Shown: positions 9,887 through 22,747 of the stretch, piece after piece
How positions within the stretch are numbered: position 1 is the first letter of the stretch
How the letters are laid out: the number at the start of each line of letters is the position of its first letter
Notes under the pieces: model-generated
The model's database searches: none
What the model saw: only the letters and a program-made list of their open reading frames with translations
What the model was told of the DNA's origin: nothing
Program-made: the position numbers and the translations under genes
Origin: Viola odorata
Lineage: Eukaryota; Streptophyta; Magnoliopsida; Malpighiales; Violaceae
Length of the DNA stretch: 64,000 bases
NCBI GenBank assembly: GCA_963691705.1
Contig: OY829537.1
Coordinates: 20,212,078 to 20,276,077 of the forward strand
Direction of reading: 5' to 3'

Positions 9887-10013
9887 CTCCCTCCGGACCG
9901 CAATAATCGTCATTTTTCTACGGAATGTTACTGTACACTTTATTTGACTTTTTAGTGTTTACTTTACTGAATGTTACTATTTCAGGAAGTCAATTAATAT
10001 GGTCCAGAGGGAG
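9887..10013. mobile_element. Short degenerate Stowaway-type MITE 2
   Basis: CTCCCTCCGGACCGCAATAA at the left and TATGGTCCAGAGGGAG at the right are imperfect inverted repeats, with TA at both sides (9885-9886, 10014-10015). At 127 bp it is shorter than its neighbours. The centre repeats GAATGTTACT, which suggests a rearranged copy. Confidence 0.72.
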
Positions 10014-10149
10014 TATATCACAAGTACCTTATATTATATTATTCCCCTCGTAAAAGGTACAAATATTGATAGTTTCTCATTGCCACGTCATCCTTCCGTA
10101 CAGTTGTCGTTTTGTTTCATACCACTCCGTAGAATTGACTTGGGGTTGA

Positions 10150-11906
10150 CTGATCACTGAACCTCAACAGATCTCACTCCTCCTCTCTCCTTCTACTTCT
10201 TCTCTTCTTCCACTGCCGTTTCTCTGCAATTACAACCGTTGGGTGAAATTTCCTTCCCTTTCCGGTGAGTCCCCTTTTCTCCACTCTTGTTTTTTCTTCT
10301 GTCCATTCAAGACTTTGAGCGGAGAGAGTTAAAGTTTCATGCTTTTCTGATTCTCGCACCCTCACTTGTCATTCTAACTTAATTCCGCTGCAAAATCTTA
10401 CATGGGTCTCTGTTTATTGATGAGAACCTGGTTAACGGGGTAAGGGTAAATCCGTTAAAATTTACGGTGTTGTACGGTGTTGTTCCACCTTAGGTACCTG
10501 CAAATGCACTGGACAAGTGTCCGGTATAAAAAAATCCAAAGATCAAGTCATCGGGCAAGGTAACGGACAGTGATGATAGCTAACGGTATGAGCTCAGCTA
10601 AAGAGGGGTTGTACTTGGTTTAGTCTAGTGTTTAATCCCTAGTTCTAAAATAAACGAAGTCCCCATGGAAGAAGACAGGTGGCTAATCCTGACTGATGTG
10701 ACAGTCTGATGATATCAGATGGTAGGGGAGACTTTAGTAGCTTCAGGTGCATTAAATGCTGAAGATTGTCGGGTCAGAGTATCATGCTTGCCATTAATGA
10801 CGTATGCCAACAGCAAATGGAGTTAATATCTTAATCTGTTACGTTAATTGATACTCCCTCCGGACACAATTATTTGTCGTTTTACTGTTCATGTACGCGT
10901 TTCGAGGAAGCCGAATGGCTCACTATTTGACCCCAAAAACTTCCGAATTTTTTCTCGAACGTACGTTAAGCACGTTCGAAAAAAAGTACGAAATTTTTTA
11001 GGGTCAAAGCCATTCGGCATCCTCGAAATGCGTGCATGAACAGTAAAATGACAAGTAATTGTGTCCGGAGGGAGTATATGTATGTAAAGTAAAAATATGA
11101 TAATAGCTGTGGTTATGGGTAGCTCTACCGTGCCCTTGATCATCTGGTTTCCCCTCATTGTCTGTCTGCATCCGATTGGGTCCCACAGTTTAATGCTCTA
11201 TCGTCCTTTAAGAAGATTGTAGGAAATGCCCCTGTAGTATTTATTTATTAGTTCATATATTATCATCCTTGTTTTGTCAGCTTTGCGGTGCCATTATCTG
11301 TCAAGATCACATGGTTACGCACACACCATAGTTCACTTACTGTTACCAGGTTGTTTTCCTTAACTTCGATTTTAGTGTTTCAGTCTGCCTAGATATTATG
11401 TCCAATGCTATGTTTTCACGGCCAAAACTTGTGTGTTTGGCTTTGGCTCCTTAAACTAATGTGGGTTCCTTAGAAAGTCCATGAGAAGATGGTATATCTT
11501 TTGTTTCATCTGTGTCCTATTTGCTTGATTGCGGGAGGTGGGGAGCTGGTTTTTCAGTCCTTGATTGTGTATTTCTATATGTTTACACTGAATACATTTA
11601 CATGTTGAATAAGTACTTGCATCTTTTTGGAACTTATGACTACTTTTAGTGGATTATAGTGTTTGACTTTGGTAAATTACATGTTCACAATTGAACAAGG
11701 TGTTTTAACCTTAATTCGTGTCATTTATATTCCATATACGTGTATCAGTTGGCTTTCCTTGTTGTTGGTCTATGACAATGGCCGTATTAAAGCATCTCTA
11801 GTACCTTTTTCAGTGCATAAACTTTACCTTTCACTGAATCTTAACCTTGTTTCTATGCAGTGGCTGACTTGTTTTTGTGCACCTGTATTATGACAGTGTC
11901 GCTTAG
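10150..11906 (+). promoter_or_regulatory. RDR1: RDR1 upstream region: probable 5' leader exons and leader intron
   Basis: A CT-rich stretch (about 10165-10215, CTCCTCTCTCCTTCTACTTC) resembles a plant 5' leader. It is followed by a good donor, CCG/GTGAGT, at 10264/10265. An acceptor TTCTATGCAG ends at 11860, which leaves a short second leader exon to the ATG at 11907. An intron in the RDR1 leader is known from other plants; its exact limits here are inferred from splice signals. The intron would contain Stowaway MITE 3. I did not identify a TATA box with confidence. Confidence 0.5.
10854..11074. mobile_element. Stowaway-type MITE 3 in the RDR1 leader intron
   Basis: Ends CTCCCTCCGGACACAATTA and TAATTGTGTCCGGAGGGAG are inverted, with TA at 10852-10853 and 11075-11076. 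The arms pair through most of the 221 bp (GTTTCGAGGAAGCCGAATGGC against GCCATTCGGCATCCTCGAAA), with the loop around ACGTACGTTAAGCACGT. A transcript through it would fold into a long hairpin. Confidence 0.88.
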
Positions 11907-14900
11907 ATGGGTAAGACCGTTCAAGTTTCTTCCCTTCTTGTGTGACTGCAGAAGCAGTTAAGCAATGTCTGGAGTCACGCACAGGAGAGGGAACAGTTTA
12001 TGCTATAAAGGTTAGGACATTCAAGAATGGAGGTCGACGACTGTATGCTATTGTGCAATTCACAACAAACAGTAGCGCTGAATGCATCATCTCCTTGGCT
12101 AAACAACGCCTATGGTATGGTACATCATATCTTACGGCTCGTGCCATGGATCATGATATAATACCAAAGCCACGCACATTGTTGCATGCCATGGAAAAGA
12201 TAACAGTGCACTTTGGTGTCAGATTTCAAAAGAGAGGTTTTCTGTTTTGTGGAAAAGCATAAATGTTTCAATAAAGTTTGGACTTGGAATGAGAAAATTA
12301 CATTTTTGCTATATTATGGTGTTGAGCAATACAAACTTGTCCTTTCCTATGAGAACATCTGGCAGATTGAACTATATAGTCCACGAGGTCGAATTGTGAA
12401 GTATCTTCTAATTCAGGTTACTTGAATGTTTTATTGTTGGATACACGTTGTTACATTCTTTCAAGTCTCCTGTACATTCTTTATCGCCTCTACTTCTGCT
12501 GCATCATGTAGATATGCTCATTTGTGTGCTTCAGCTTTTTGCTGGTTTCTTAGTCAAATGAACATTAATTGTTTTTAATCTATTGGTGGGCAACATATGG
12601 TCCTAGTCTTGATTCCAGGTTATTCTTTTTACCTAGTGATTAATCTCCCTTGTTTGATTATAGTGACAAACTTAAAACTGGATAGAAATTTGTTAAAAGT
12701 CTACTACACAAATTATAACTTAGCTTGTGAAGCAGTGCCATTATTGTATAAAATTTCATACTTTTAGCATGCACAGGTTTTAGACTATTCATATTTGAAC
12801 TCATTGGTCAAGGAACAGCTTGAAGTGCTTGGGCTTGCAGATATACTTGCCTTATTAGCTCTAATTCAGAACTTGGTAAAATAAACTGGACTCAGAGTCC
12901 AATTATTCACTGGGAGAAAGTTAGAAGTTGAACATCATGGAGAGGAGTTGTTTTCAAGTGATGCAGTCCTACCGTCTTTTCTTTCAGCCTTTCCCTTCCT
13001 TTGATGAGTTGTAGAAAGAAAATGCCAATTGACTTGATATATGCATGAATTTGCTGAATGGTTTATGCTGCAGATTAGCCTATCAAAAGTTCAACAAAAA
13101 CCAACCACTTGTTCTGGGTTGATATGGACTTTAATGCATTAGAAATTTGATCTTCTATGTGATGCTTTCAATTGGAGCAGGCAATCATGCTATATTTTCT
13201 TTACTGGAGATTATTATACTAACTTTTTAGCTTGTACATGTTTGAAACTGGATCCAAGAATGTTCATAATTTTGCTTTCTATTTTAATGTAGTTATATGG
13301 TGCACCTCGCATTTTTGAGAAAGCTGTATGCTCTGCTGGGAATGTATTTGAGGATCCGCTCTTGAACTGTTGTAGGGATGATCCTGATGATCAATGGATT
13401 AGGACAACTGATTTCACTCCCTCTTTCTGCATTGGGCACTCTTCTGCATTATGCTGGGAGCTTCCTTATGGTCTTCAACTTCCGAATTTCAGGGAGAACT
13501 TTGTTTACTATAAGGAAACTGATGGAAATTTTTCTTTGGAGAGTGGTACTACCTTTTCTTCCAATTCAGATTTAGTTCCTATTGTTGGCCTTTCATCTCT
13601 TGGTGGTTTGCCATATGAGATCTTATTCCAATTTATTGGTTCAAAATGGGTGCCTTGCTGGGCCAACACTTGATACTAGTTTTTACAGATTGGTTGATCC
13701 TAATAAGATAAACCTTGTATTCATAGAGCATGCACTTGAGAAGCTTTTTCACATGAAAGAATGTTGTCATGAACCTTCTAGGTGGCTTAATGAACAGTAC
13801 AGGAAGTATCTTACATCTAGGAACCCTCCTAGATCACCCAGTATATCCTTGGATGAGGGTTTGGTGTATGTGCGCAGGGTTCAAATAACACCTTGTAAAG
13901 TTTACTTTTGTGGCCCTGAAGTTAATGTCTCAAACCGTGTGCTACGCAATTATCCAGAAGATGTCAATAACTTTCTTCGTGTTTCTTTTGTTGATGAGGA
14001 GTTGGATAGAATTTATTCAGCAAATTTACGCCCTCAGTCTTCTGCTATGAATAAGGATACAAGGACTGAACTTTACAGACGGATTCTTTCTACTCTCCAA
14101 ACTGGGATAGTTATTGGGGATAAGAAGTTTGAATTTCTCGCCTTTTCATCCAGTCAGTTGCAGGAATATTCTTGCTGGATGTTTGCTTCAAGATATGGGC
14201 TCACTGCTGCAGATATAAGGAATTGGATGGGTGATTTTCATAAGATAAGAAACGTTGCTAAATATGCTGCCAGACTTGGTCAATCTTTTAGCTCATCCAC
14301 TGAAACCTTGAGTGTTATGGAGCAAGAGATTGAAATTATTCCTGATATAAAGGTTTTAAGGGGGGGAACAACTTACATATTTTCTGATGGAATTGGGAAA
14401 ATATCTGCTGAGTTTGCTAGGAAAGTGGCAAAGAAATGTGGCTGTAAAGGGTGTCCATCTGCATTTCAAATTCGATATGGCGGCTATAAAGGTGTTGTGG
14501 CAATTGATCCAACATCATTAAAAAAATTATCTTTGAGAGGGAGTATGCACAAGTATGAGTCTGAAAACAGGAAATTGGATGTCTTGGCCTATAGCAAGTA
14601 TCAGCCTTGTTTCCTGAATCGTCAACTGATCACCCTTCTCTCTACCCTTGGAATTCCAGATCACGCTTTTGAGAAAAAGCAAAAAGAAGCTGTAGATCAA
14701 CTCAATGCAATATTAACAGATCCTTTAAGTGCACAAGAAGCATTGGAGTTGATGTCTCCTGGAGAGAATACTAATATTCTGAAAGAAATGCTTCTGTGTG
14801 GTTATAAGCCTAACGGTGAACCATACCTTTCAATGATGCTTCAAACTTTCCTGGCGTCGAAGTTGCTCGATATAAGGACAAAAACAAGGATATACCTTAA

Positions 14901-17900
14901 CAATGGTAGATCTATGATGGGATGCTTGGACGAAACTGGGACCTTGGAATATGGGGAGGTGTTTGTGCAATTCTCTGGAAATTGGCACGGGCAGCAATAC
15001 AATAGTTCTATAAGAAGCAAGGGATCAAGTAAGCGGTTTCTGGTTTATGGAAAGGTGGTGGTAGCTAAAAATCCATGCTTGCACCCAGGTGATGTACGGG
15101 TTTTAAGGGCTGTGGATGTACCAGCTTTGTATCATATGGTAGATTGTGTTGTTTTTCCACAGAGAGGAAAGAGGTACGTAATGTTTATTGTCTCTTTTGC
15201 CAATATTGGAATCACTGTTCCCATACTTGCAATTTAACACACTTGATTCTTTGGTTTGTGATTAGTAAAAGAGAAAACTGTTGCAGAATGTGTGAAAACT
15301 GAAAAGATTGTACTGCCATACACTGATTATTGTTGCAGGCTGTTTACAATCACATTTTACATTATGCTTTCTAGCACTACTAGTTTGATGCTTCTAGGGC
15401 TCCCTTTTCTGACAGGACTTAGCACTACTCATAGTGTTAGGTGAATCAAGCAACCATGTTCAGGATTCTCTTCTCCATAACTTTGAATTAGAGTTGGATT
15501 GTTATCCAAAAGCAAAATCAGAAATCTTAGCACATGCAAATGGAGAAAAATCTAGTGAGAGACTGTTTTTTTGTTTTTCAGTTGTAGTTATTTGTTTTAT
15601 GGGTGTGGTGGTATGAGGTACTTGGTATGTCCCTTGAGTTGGCCTTCTTGTTTTTTTACTGTAAGTATTGTGATTTCTTGGGGCTTTGGTAAGGCCAAAT
15701 ATGCTTTAAAGTTGATTAATAACAATTTTATTGAGTAATCAGCGCCAGTTCAGTTGCTGAGCTCGAGTTTTATGAATGGGTTTTATTGGTATAGATGCTA
15801 AGAAGCAGACTTAACTTTGCATCTAACACGGATCTGTATGCACTGTATGTTCCAGTCTGGTGGATAACGTATGGATTCATATGTGTATATAGAGGACCTC
15901 TAACTTCCATCTAAAGCCATAAGCATTAACCATTGTCCACTTTAGTTCTAGAATAAGTCTGCATACTTAATGGCTATGCAATACGTTTGTGAAGAACAGA
16001 CATTTAAAAAAGATTGCCAAATACAAAAGTTGGAGGTTCTCTTTGATGCATATTTCTTTTTGTTGTGGAACTGCATTGTACTTCTTGTAGTCCTTTACTA
16101 TTTCATTCTTTAGCCCCCTCCTTGCTGCTTTTTCCACCTGATCACAGTGCTAATTATGTAATAAGGATTCCTTAGTGAGCTGGAAGATGTGATTTGACCA
16201 GTCTCTTTTCCTCCTGGTGAAGGTTAATGTGATTGCGAGATGCCTACGTTCGATCTCAGTTGTCGAAGCTTGTTCTCGGGATATAATAGTTTCACCTTAG
16301 TAAATAGCCTTGCATGAGATCTGTATTTCTATTTAATATGATATGTGCTGTGGGCTTTCTGGAAAGCATGTCACTGGGTCTAATAAAAAGCGTTCATTGT
16401 GTGCTTGAAAACTAGAATTGACAACAACCTATGCCTGTAGACCTCGCATTCGTGTGTTCAAGTTGAGAAGTTGGATGCTTTGATAGTTCATGAGTGCCTT
16501 CTTCAATTTGGATCCAGAAAAGTTTGATACTGGATATTTACCTGCTTTAGCCGCTTACTTATTGTTCTTTTTCGTTTTTGCTAAGTTGTTTCTTTGCACC
16601 TCTCTTCAAAAGCTTCTATGTCACACTGTTTATTGACGCCACTATTATTATAATGCCAGACCGCATCCAAATGAATGTTCTGGAAGTGATTTGGATGGCG
16701 ATATCTACTTTGTTTGTTGGGATTCGGAGTTAATACCAAGTCGTCAGATTTCGCCCATGGACTATAGCCCAGAGCCCAGCATAGAGCTGCAACATGATGT
16801 CACAATTGAGGTAATGTATTTTCTAAGTGAAATGTCTATGCAATTATCTAATGTCCCCATCTCGATAAAGGAACAAAAAAAGAAAATCTAATGGCAATAT
16901 TTTTTTTTCTGTTTTCTTCCCGTGGAGATTTCTCAGTGGTTCCATAAATGAGCCAGTATCTCTTCTGCATTCTGCCCTCTACATAATCACACAGTCATCA
17001 TACAAACTATTAGTTTTTTCTAACTTTTCATGGTTTTCATTATGGCTACTGAATACTTTACTGAAAATGATGCAGTATTTGTTGTTTAATCTATTTTCTC
17101 CATTTTTTTTTCTTATTTTTTTCCATATGGCCTAGAATTCTTTTAGTAATTATTTTTTATTTAACGGCCCATGCGACAGATGCACACATGACGACTATTT
17201 TTTAACAAGTAGTACTAGCAAATACAAACTTTTGCAAGCATGCGATTGAGCAACCTAGGATCCATGTAACATTTTCTATATAGTGTGGTATTGACATTTG
17301 CAAAGAAATGTTAGTTACGATCTTTCTTTTCCAAGAAAAAAAATAAATTGTTGAGTCAATGCAGACTGTTCGTGATTGTTTCAAGTTATTTCATGATTTT
17401 TGGCATTCATTTTTCCGGGTATTGAATTATATACAACACGGTATTACAATATGACTTCCCAAACTGAATAAATTGTTGTTTTTCTAAAACGTTTTTGCTG
17501 TTGCTATGAATATGGTATATACTTTGTTTGATTGATGGCAACAAAAAAGAGCCTTCCTTGCAAAAATGTTAGAATAATGAACTGATGGCTTCCGTTGCTT
17601 CTTACTCTTGCATATGTTCCGTTAATTTTCTACTTGTCATTGCTAGAGAGCTATTCTTCTCTTTTGCTAAGATATTTTCATGTATTTATACAGGAAGTTC
17701 AAGAATATTTTGTCAACTACATGCTCAATGACAGCTTAGGCATAATTGCAAACGCTCACACTGTCTTTGCTGACAAGGAACCTTTAAAAGCAATGAGCGA
17801 ACCATGCCTGGAGCTTGCACATAAAATTTCAATTGCAGTTGACTTCCCAAAAACTGGAGTACCGGCTGAAGTACCTCCTCATCTCTACATCAAAGCATAC

Positions 17901-18522
17901 CCTGATTTCATGGAAAAGCCTGACAAACCCACTTATACATCAGTAAATGTGGTAGGGAAGCTTTTCCAGGAAGTGAGGGACATTGCACCACATACAGGCT
18001 CTATTAAGTCCTTTACTTTGGCTGTGGCAAGGGAGTGCTATGATCCTGATATGGAAGTTGATGGCTTTGAGGATTACATAGATGATGCATTTTATCACGA
18101 GCAATTATGATAATAAGTTGGGTAATCAGATGGATTACTATGGCATAGGTACAGAGGCTGAACTTCTCAGCGGAAACGTTATGAAGATGTCAAAATCTTT
18201 CACCAAGAGAAGAGATGCTGAAGCGATCGGAATGGCAGTAAGGTCCCTGAGAAAGGAAGCCAGGTCTTGGTTTAATGAAAAGGGCAGTAGGTCAGATTCT
18301 GAGGAAGATGATGTGTACGCAAAAGCCTCAGCTTGGTACTATGTCACTTATCATCCCTCCTACTTTGGTTGCTACAATGAGGGAATGGATCATGCTCATT
18401 TTATTAGCTTTCCTTGGTGTGTTTATGACAAACTTATCCAGATCAAGAAGAGAGCAAATGCCAGAAGAAGCTCTTTGTCATATCTGGAAGACCAGTTCAG
18501 TCGGGGGCTGTGCTTGTTTTGA
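11907..18522 (+). pseudogene. RDR1: RNA-dependent RNA polymerase 1 (RDR1), apparently frameshifted
   Basis: RDR1 copies RNA into double-stranded RNA for Dicer-like processing and acts in antiviral silencing; it is known to be salicylate-inducible. The N-terminus MGKTVQV, the segment SYENIWQIEL, and the long conserved core FCGPEVNVSNRVLRNY, KYAARLGQSF, FSDGIGKIS, FQIRYGGYKGVV and MSPGENTNILK match plant RDR1. The catalytic motif DLDGD is intact at 16688-16702. Exons by homology: 11907-12416, 13293-15173, 16660-16810 and 17694-18522, with GT..AG introns. Total length is about 1,120 codons, close to the ~1,107 of Arabidopsis RDR1. The frame shifts near 11930, 12216, 12304, 13635 and 18105, while the rest is open and conserved. 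This suggests recent inactivation or assembly indels. The following partner is a convergent methyltransferase. Confidence 0.88.
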
Positions 18523-19113
18523 GATTGTTTGATTGAAGTGTCCAGTTAATAGTCTACTCATGTATTTATTAGTGAACTGATACGACTACGTGCACTTATG
18601 TTGATGTGCTGAGCTTTTGATTCTATCTTAAGTAACTGACATTTAGTGCCTGTGGCTTGTGTTAGAATGGTCAGTAGATGACTGTTGGTATGGTACTTGT
18701 AATATATGCATTAACTTAATGGTGGTCTTCTGTGTATGGTGTTGGTAGATTGACATAATCAAAATTTATATAAATGCGACTAAGGGACTCAGAACTCGAG
18801 ACCTAGTCTTCTTTATTTCACAGGAAGTACTATTGAATTACAGGCTCATTGGTGACAAGATCAGAGTATATGCTTTGTATTCTTTTCAAACCTGTGATGA
18901 CAGTACGCTGAGTATGGGTATTTTATGCATCCTTACAAGTATTATTGAGTTAATGGATGCACATTCTCTTATTCTGAAATGTTTCTAAGTTCCCATCGGA
19001 TAGAAACATTTTTCTAACCTATTTATCTGCTTCTGTGGCTCATTGATGCCTTTCTGCAGAACCTAGTGATGAGAGTTGTTGCAGTAACAATACTTTGTAA
19101 ATATATTGGCTTT
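18523..19113. other. Convergent intergenic region between RDR1 and the methyltransferase
   Basis: Holds the 3' regions of both genes, which end tail to tail about 590 bp apart. AT-rich with no open frame of note. AATAAA-type signals are not clear enough to place a polyadenylation site. Confidence 0.5.
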
Positions 19114-20540
19114 TCAAATGTGGCATTTGCGTTTCAGAACAAGAGTTAATTGACACCCTACGTAGGGCATTGATGATAACTTATTGATCACGTCATCCAT
19201 ACCATCAAGCATTCGACAGAACAATTCATCAATTATCTCTTCTCCGAAGTGTTTTCCGATGATTCCCCCCAGTCCTTTTCTGAAGATGTTTACGATTGTG
19301 TGTCCTTGCAGCCGGTTCTCAGGTCTGACAGTGCATCCTGTTGCCCCAATTCTCTCTATGGTAAAACTCCCATTTCTTGCTATGAGCTCTTTCATCTCCT
19401 TGGGTGTAGGAACATACATCGGAATGTTGAAAGTGTTCATTAGTTCTTCAGATACTAGTCTCTGCGTGGACAAAAGTTGGATATCAGTTGATGATTTTGT
19501 TACAAAGGAGAAGGCCAAATAACATTTAAATTTTTGACCCGGTACAAGTTCAAATTAGCTCGAGATTCGAGTACAAGCACCCAACAAATGTCATTAGATC
19601 ATCAAAACATTCAGGGCTTACCTCTTTTGCTATATCCAGGAGGCATGACTCCAAATGGTTGAACAATATGCCATTTGGTGTATTAGAACTTGGGATCCCA
19701 TCCGGCATCGATGGGATGACTATCACCATCATTCCACCAGCAACCAGCTCTGCTGCTCTGGCATCCAAGAACTGCCCCATGTCCTTGGCGAATTGGGTTG
19801 CGTAAGCTGTCACTACTGCTTCTGAGGAATTAGTGTAATGAACCCTACCCTTGTTCCATGAAGGAGAATTTTCATCTGTCACCTCCTTCGGCAATTCAGA
19901 AAGCCATTGTAGTGCATAAGAACAATGCACAAAGTGAAGAGAGGACTTGGGGAGTAGCCGGCCATAAAATGAGCCTGGCAATCCGGCAAAGAAGTAGTTT
20001 TTCTGAGGAGGGAGAGAATTGAAAAGGGTGTTGAAATCATTGTAGATAAGGTAATTGAAGTAGACTTGAAATTCTGGGAATTGGTCTGCAGTTATGCCTT
20101 GAGATGCAAGCTTTTGTTCCACAGCTTCAATTATAATTTGCACAGAATTGAAGGTTTTTGGTCCAACAGAACACCCAACATCTACAATCTTGAATGACTT
20201 AGAAGTAGAAGACAACTCTGCCACATCCAGCTTTTTGGCAACCTCCTCTTTAATAACTTCCTCCATGATTGGGATATCCTGAAAAAATTGGTTTAAGAAA
20301 CAAGTACTATCTTAATCAGGGTTTAAAAGCAAAGTTTAGTTTACTAATTATGCAAGGATTGATATCAAATATACGAACTGACGAGCTTGTAGCTCAGCAT
20401 GACGTACTTTCTGCAGCAAAGCAGGGAAGAGTTAGGTTTTGAATTCGAATTACCTGTTGGCTTTTGGATATTGTGTTCCTGTTAGTCGTATTATGCCCAT
20501 TAGAAGCTGGTTTTGGAGTTGAGGGGAGCATGATGGCCAT
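19114..20540 (-). CDS. SABATH-family S-adenosylmethionine-dependent carboxyl methyltransferase
   Basis: SABATH enzymes transfer a methyl group from S-adenosylmethionine to carboxyl or nitrogen atoms of small metabolites such as salicylate, jasmonate or loganate. Exons: 20454-20540 (M at 20540), 19622-20278 and 19114-19461, with GT..AG introns in plausible phase. This gives about 364 residues, normal for the family. The SAM-binding motif is FKIVDVGCSVGPKTF (family: LGCSSGPNT). The substrate-pocket strand SLHFVHCSYALQWLSELP and AKDMGQFLDARAAELVAGGMMV are typical. The C-terminal exon has NIPMYVPTPKEMKELI and FRKGLGGIIGKHFG. The first exon is poorly conserved (a ASNGHNTTNRNTISKSQQ stretch replaces the usual MNGG..SY..NS..Q). 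No frameshift was seen. The substrate cannot be told; it looks closer to the At5g38100/loganate-type branch than to salicylate methyltransferase. Confidence 0.8.
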
Positions 20541-22711
20541 CTTGTCACCTGGTAATCTGATATGTTCAAGAATTCAAGAACTGGCCCAAGAATTCAAGAA
20601 CTGATTGCTGCTGCTGCTACTCAATGACAAATCTTATAAGTGAGGTGGTTACCGTCCTGTTACCATGGAATTTTCTTGATTTGTCCCATTTTTTTGTTCT
20701 CAGAATAAGAATTTGTGTTTGTCTTTTAAAAGTAGTAGGAGGCCAAAAGGTATTCCATGTTTTTCACCTTCTCTTGATGACGGCATCGATCGGCCTATGT
20801 ATTCTTATTCCATGGTCAACTATTTTTGTCACCATTTATTTTTCAACGCGTAGTAATCTCGGTTTCTTAAAAAAAAAAAGGTGAAAGCTTTGTTTTCATC
20901 TAAGCTTCTACTAATAATTTGATTCCATCCCAAATTTTCATTAATCTCCATTCTCATGTTGTAAAAATGAGATATTACAAAGATTTTACATTTTGGAGCT
21001 AAAAGTTGTCTTTAATACAAACAATTATATTTTGAATCAGTCAATACTGTTTGTAACAACCACAATTAAAACCGAAAATTTTCTCCATAATGACAAAAAC
21101 TAAAAATCATATCCCACTTAAAGTGGAAGATTTGGCTCCAACGAAAATATTTTTTAAACCACCTTATATTTCGGAGTCTGTAAATATGTGTTATCATCCT
21201 TCTTTTGAGACACACCTTAATATACCAAATGTGATCATTCTACTTCTGGATTACTATCAATTTTGTTTTTATTGTTCTGGTACCTAACTACGAGTTAGAA
21301 GAGATCGTTATATCCTGGGTGAAATAAATTTCTTTAGGACAACATTTCATTGCGTCTTGATCTTTCACTTTCCTTTTGTGCTGATTTTTTCAACAATCTA
21401 AAAGAATTTATCAAGATGGATACGCATTTGTGAAGAGCATTGTTGAATTGTCTCGTGGGTGTGCTTTAATTAAATCAAACTATTTCTTATCCCTATATTT
21501 GTTCTTTTTGAGTTTCAATTATTTAATTTTCTCACGTTATTAATTAAACACTTTGTATTCTGAGAAGAAATTTATTCCTTATATTTTCTAAGCAACGATA
21601 CGTGAGAAAATGAAATAGAAAAAGAAGAAGAATATGTTTCCGTTTACTTGAGAAGAAAATTTGTATGAAGATTGACATACAATTGGATATAGCTAACTTC
21701 TATGAAGGTGCTGTGACGACTTAACCATAATAGGTGCACTCGAGTGAGGAAGAGAATTAAGGTGGATTATAGATTAAATTATGCAATAATTATGCAAACT
21801 CAAGGTATGTATTCTATCTAATTTTATCATTTCGGTCATGTAAAAATAATTAATAAATATATTAATTATTTAAATTTGGATTTCCTAATGAGTTTTTTTT
21901 ATGTCTTTTGAAAATGAAAATTAAGATTTTACTATAAAGAAAGTCATGGCGGCAAAATAAAAAAAATATAATTATTAAGAAATGGTTTACGGATGTAAGC
22001 GATATGATCAGTTGTGATATATGGTATATGGTCAATTACAATTTTATGAGTTAATTACATGATGACGTAATTCAGCTAATGTGTTAAGAGTTTGAGTTGT
22101 TGGTGTTGTCTTGATATTGCTCAATATTTTATTAATTAACATTTTTTGTCTCCTAATGATACCAATATTGTGGAGGGTATTTTTTAATAATAGAGCGGGT
22201 ACAAAGTCTTTAAGAGCTTATTTATGGAGGCAAATATATAAAGTACAAATTTTAACTGTCAGAAAATTTGCAATCAAATTAAATGGGTAATTTGATTATA
22301 TTCGATACTACAAGAGGTACGAATGTATTAAATTTTTATCTCATTATGAGTAATGCTATTGTTATTGTTTATGAAAAAAAATTGAGAATTATTTTTTATA
22401 TAATTTAAAGGAGAGAATAACTCCTTGAGGAGATACATTACCATTATATATGATAGAATATATGTGAACACACAGAGGTATTTACTCTCACTCTTAATTT
22501 TTGTGTAATTATGTGTAATTAAGAAAGTGTCAAATATATTTATTTGTATAGTTGATCATTGTAAATAAACAAGTAGAATAATATTCCCAAATGTGGGGGT
22601 CAAAATATTATAATTATTATTTTTTTTATTTTTTTATAAAAAAATGTCATGAAGTATACTAATACTTTTGTGAGTTTGTGGCAGCAATGATATCACAAGT
22701 GCAATAATAGG
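20541..22711. other. AT-rich region upstream of the methyltransferase, no gene identified
   Basis: About 2.2 kb of AT-rich DNA with no convincing gene. Around 21300-21620, features such as TTGTTCTTTTTGAGTTTCAATT and TTGGATATAGC would fit old LTR remnants, but no boundary or coding motif supports this. Part of 20541-20900 should include the promoter of the minus-strand methyltransferase. I did not find a clear TATA box. Confidence 0.4.

Positions 22712-22747
<36 letters not shown>
22712..22747. repeat. (AAAT)n microsatellite
   Basis: About nine uninterrupted TAAA units followed by AATAATAAG. Confidence 0.9.

Noticed and set aside
20624..20884. 86-codon plus-strand frame upstream of the methyltransferase
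   Set aside because: Hydrophobic translation of AT-rich DNA, no homology recognised, ends in a poly-A stretch.
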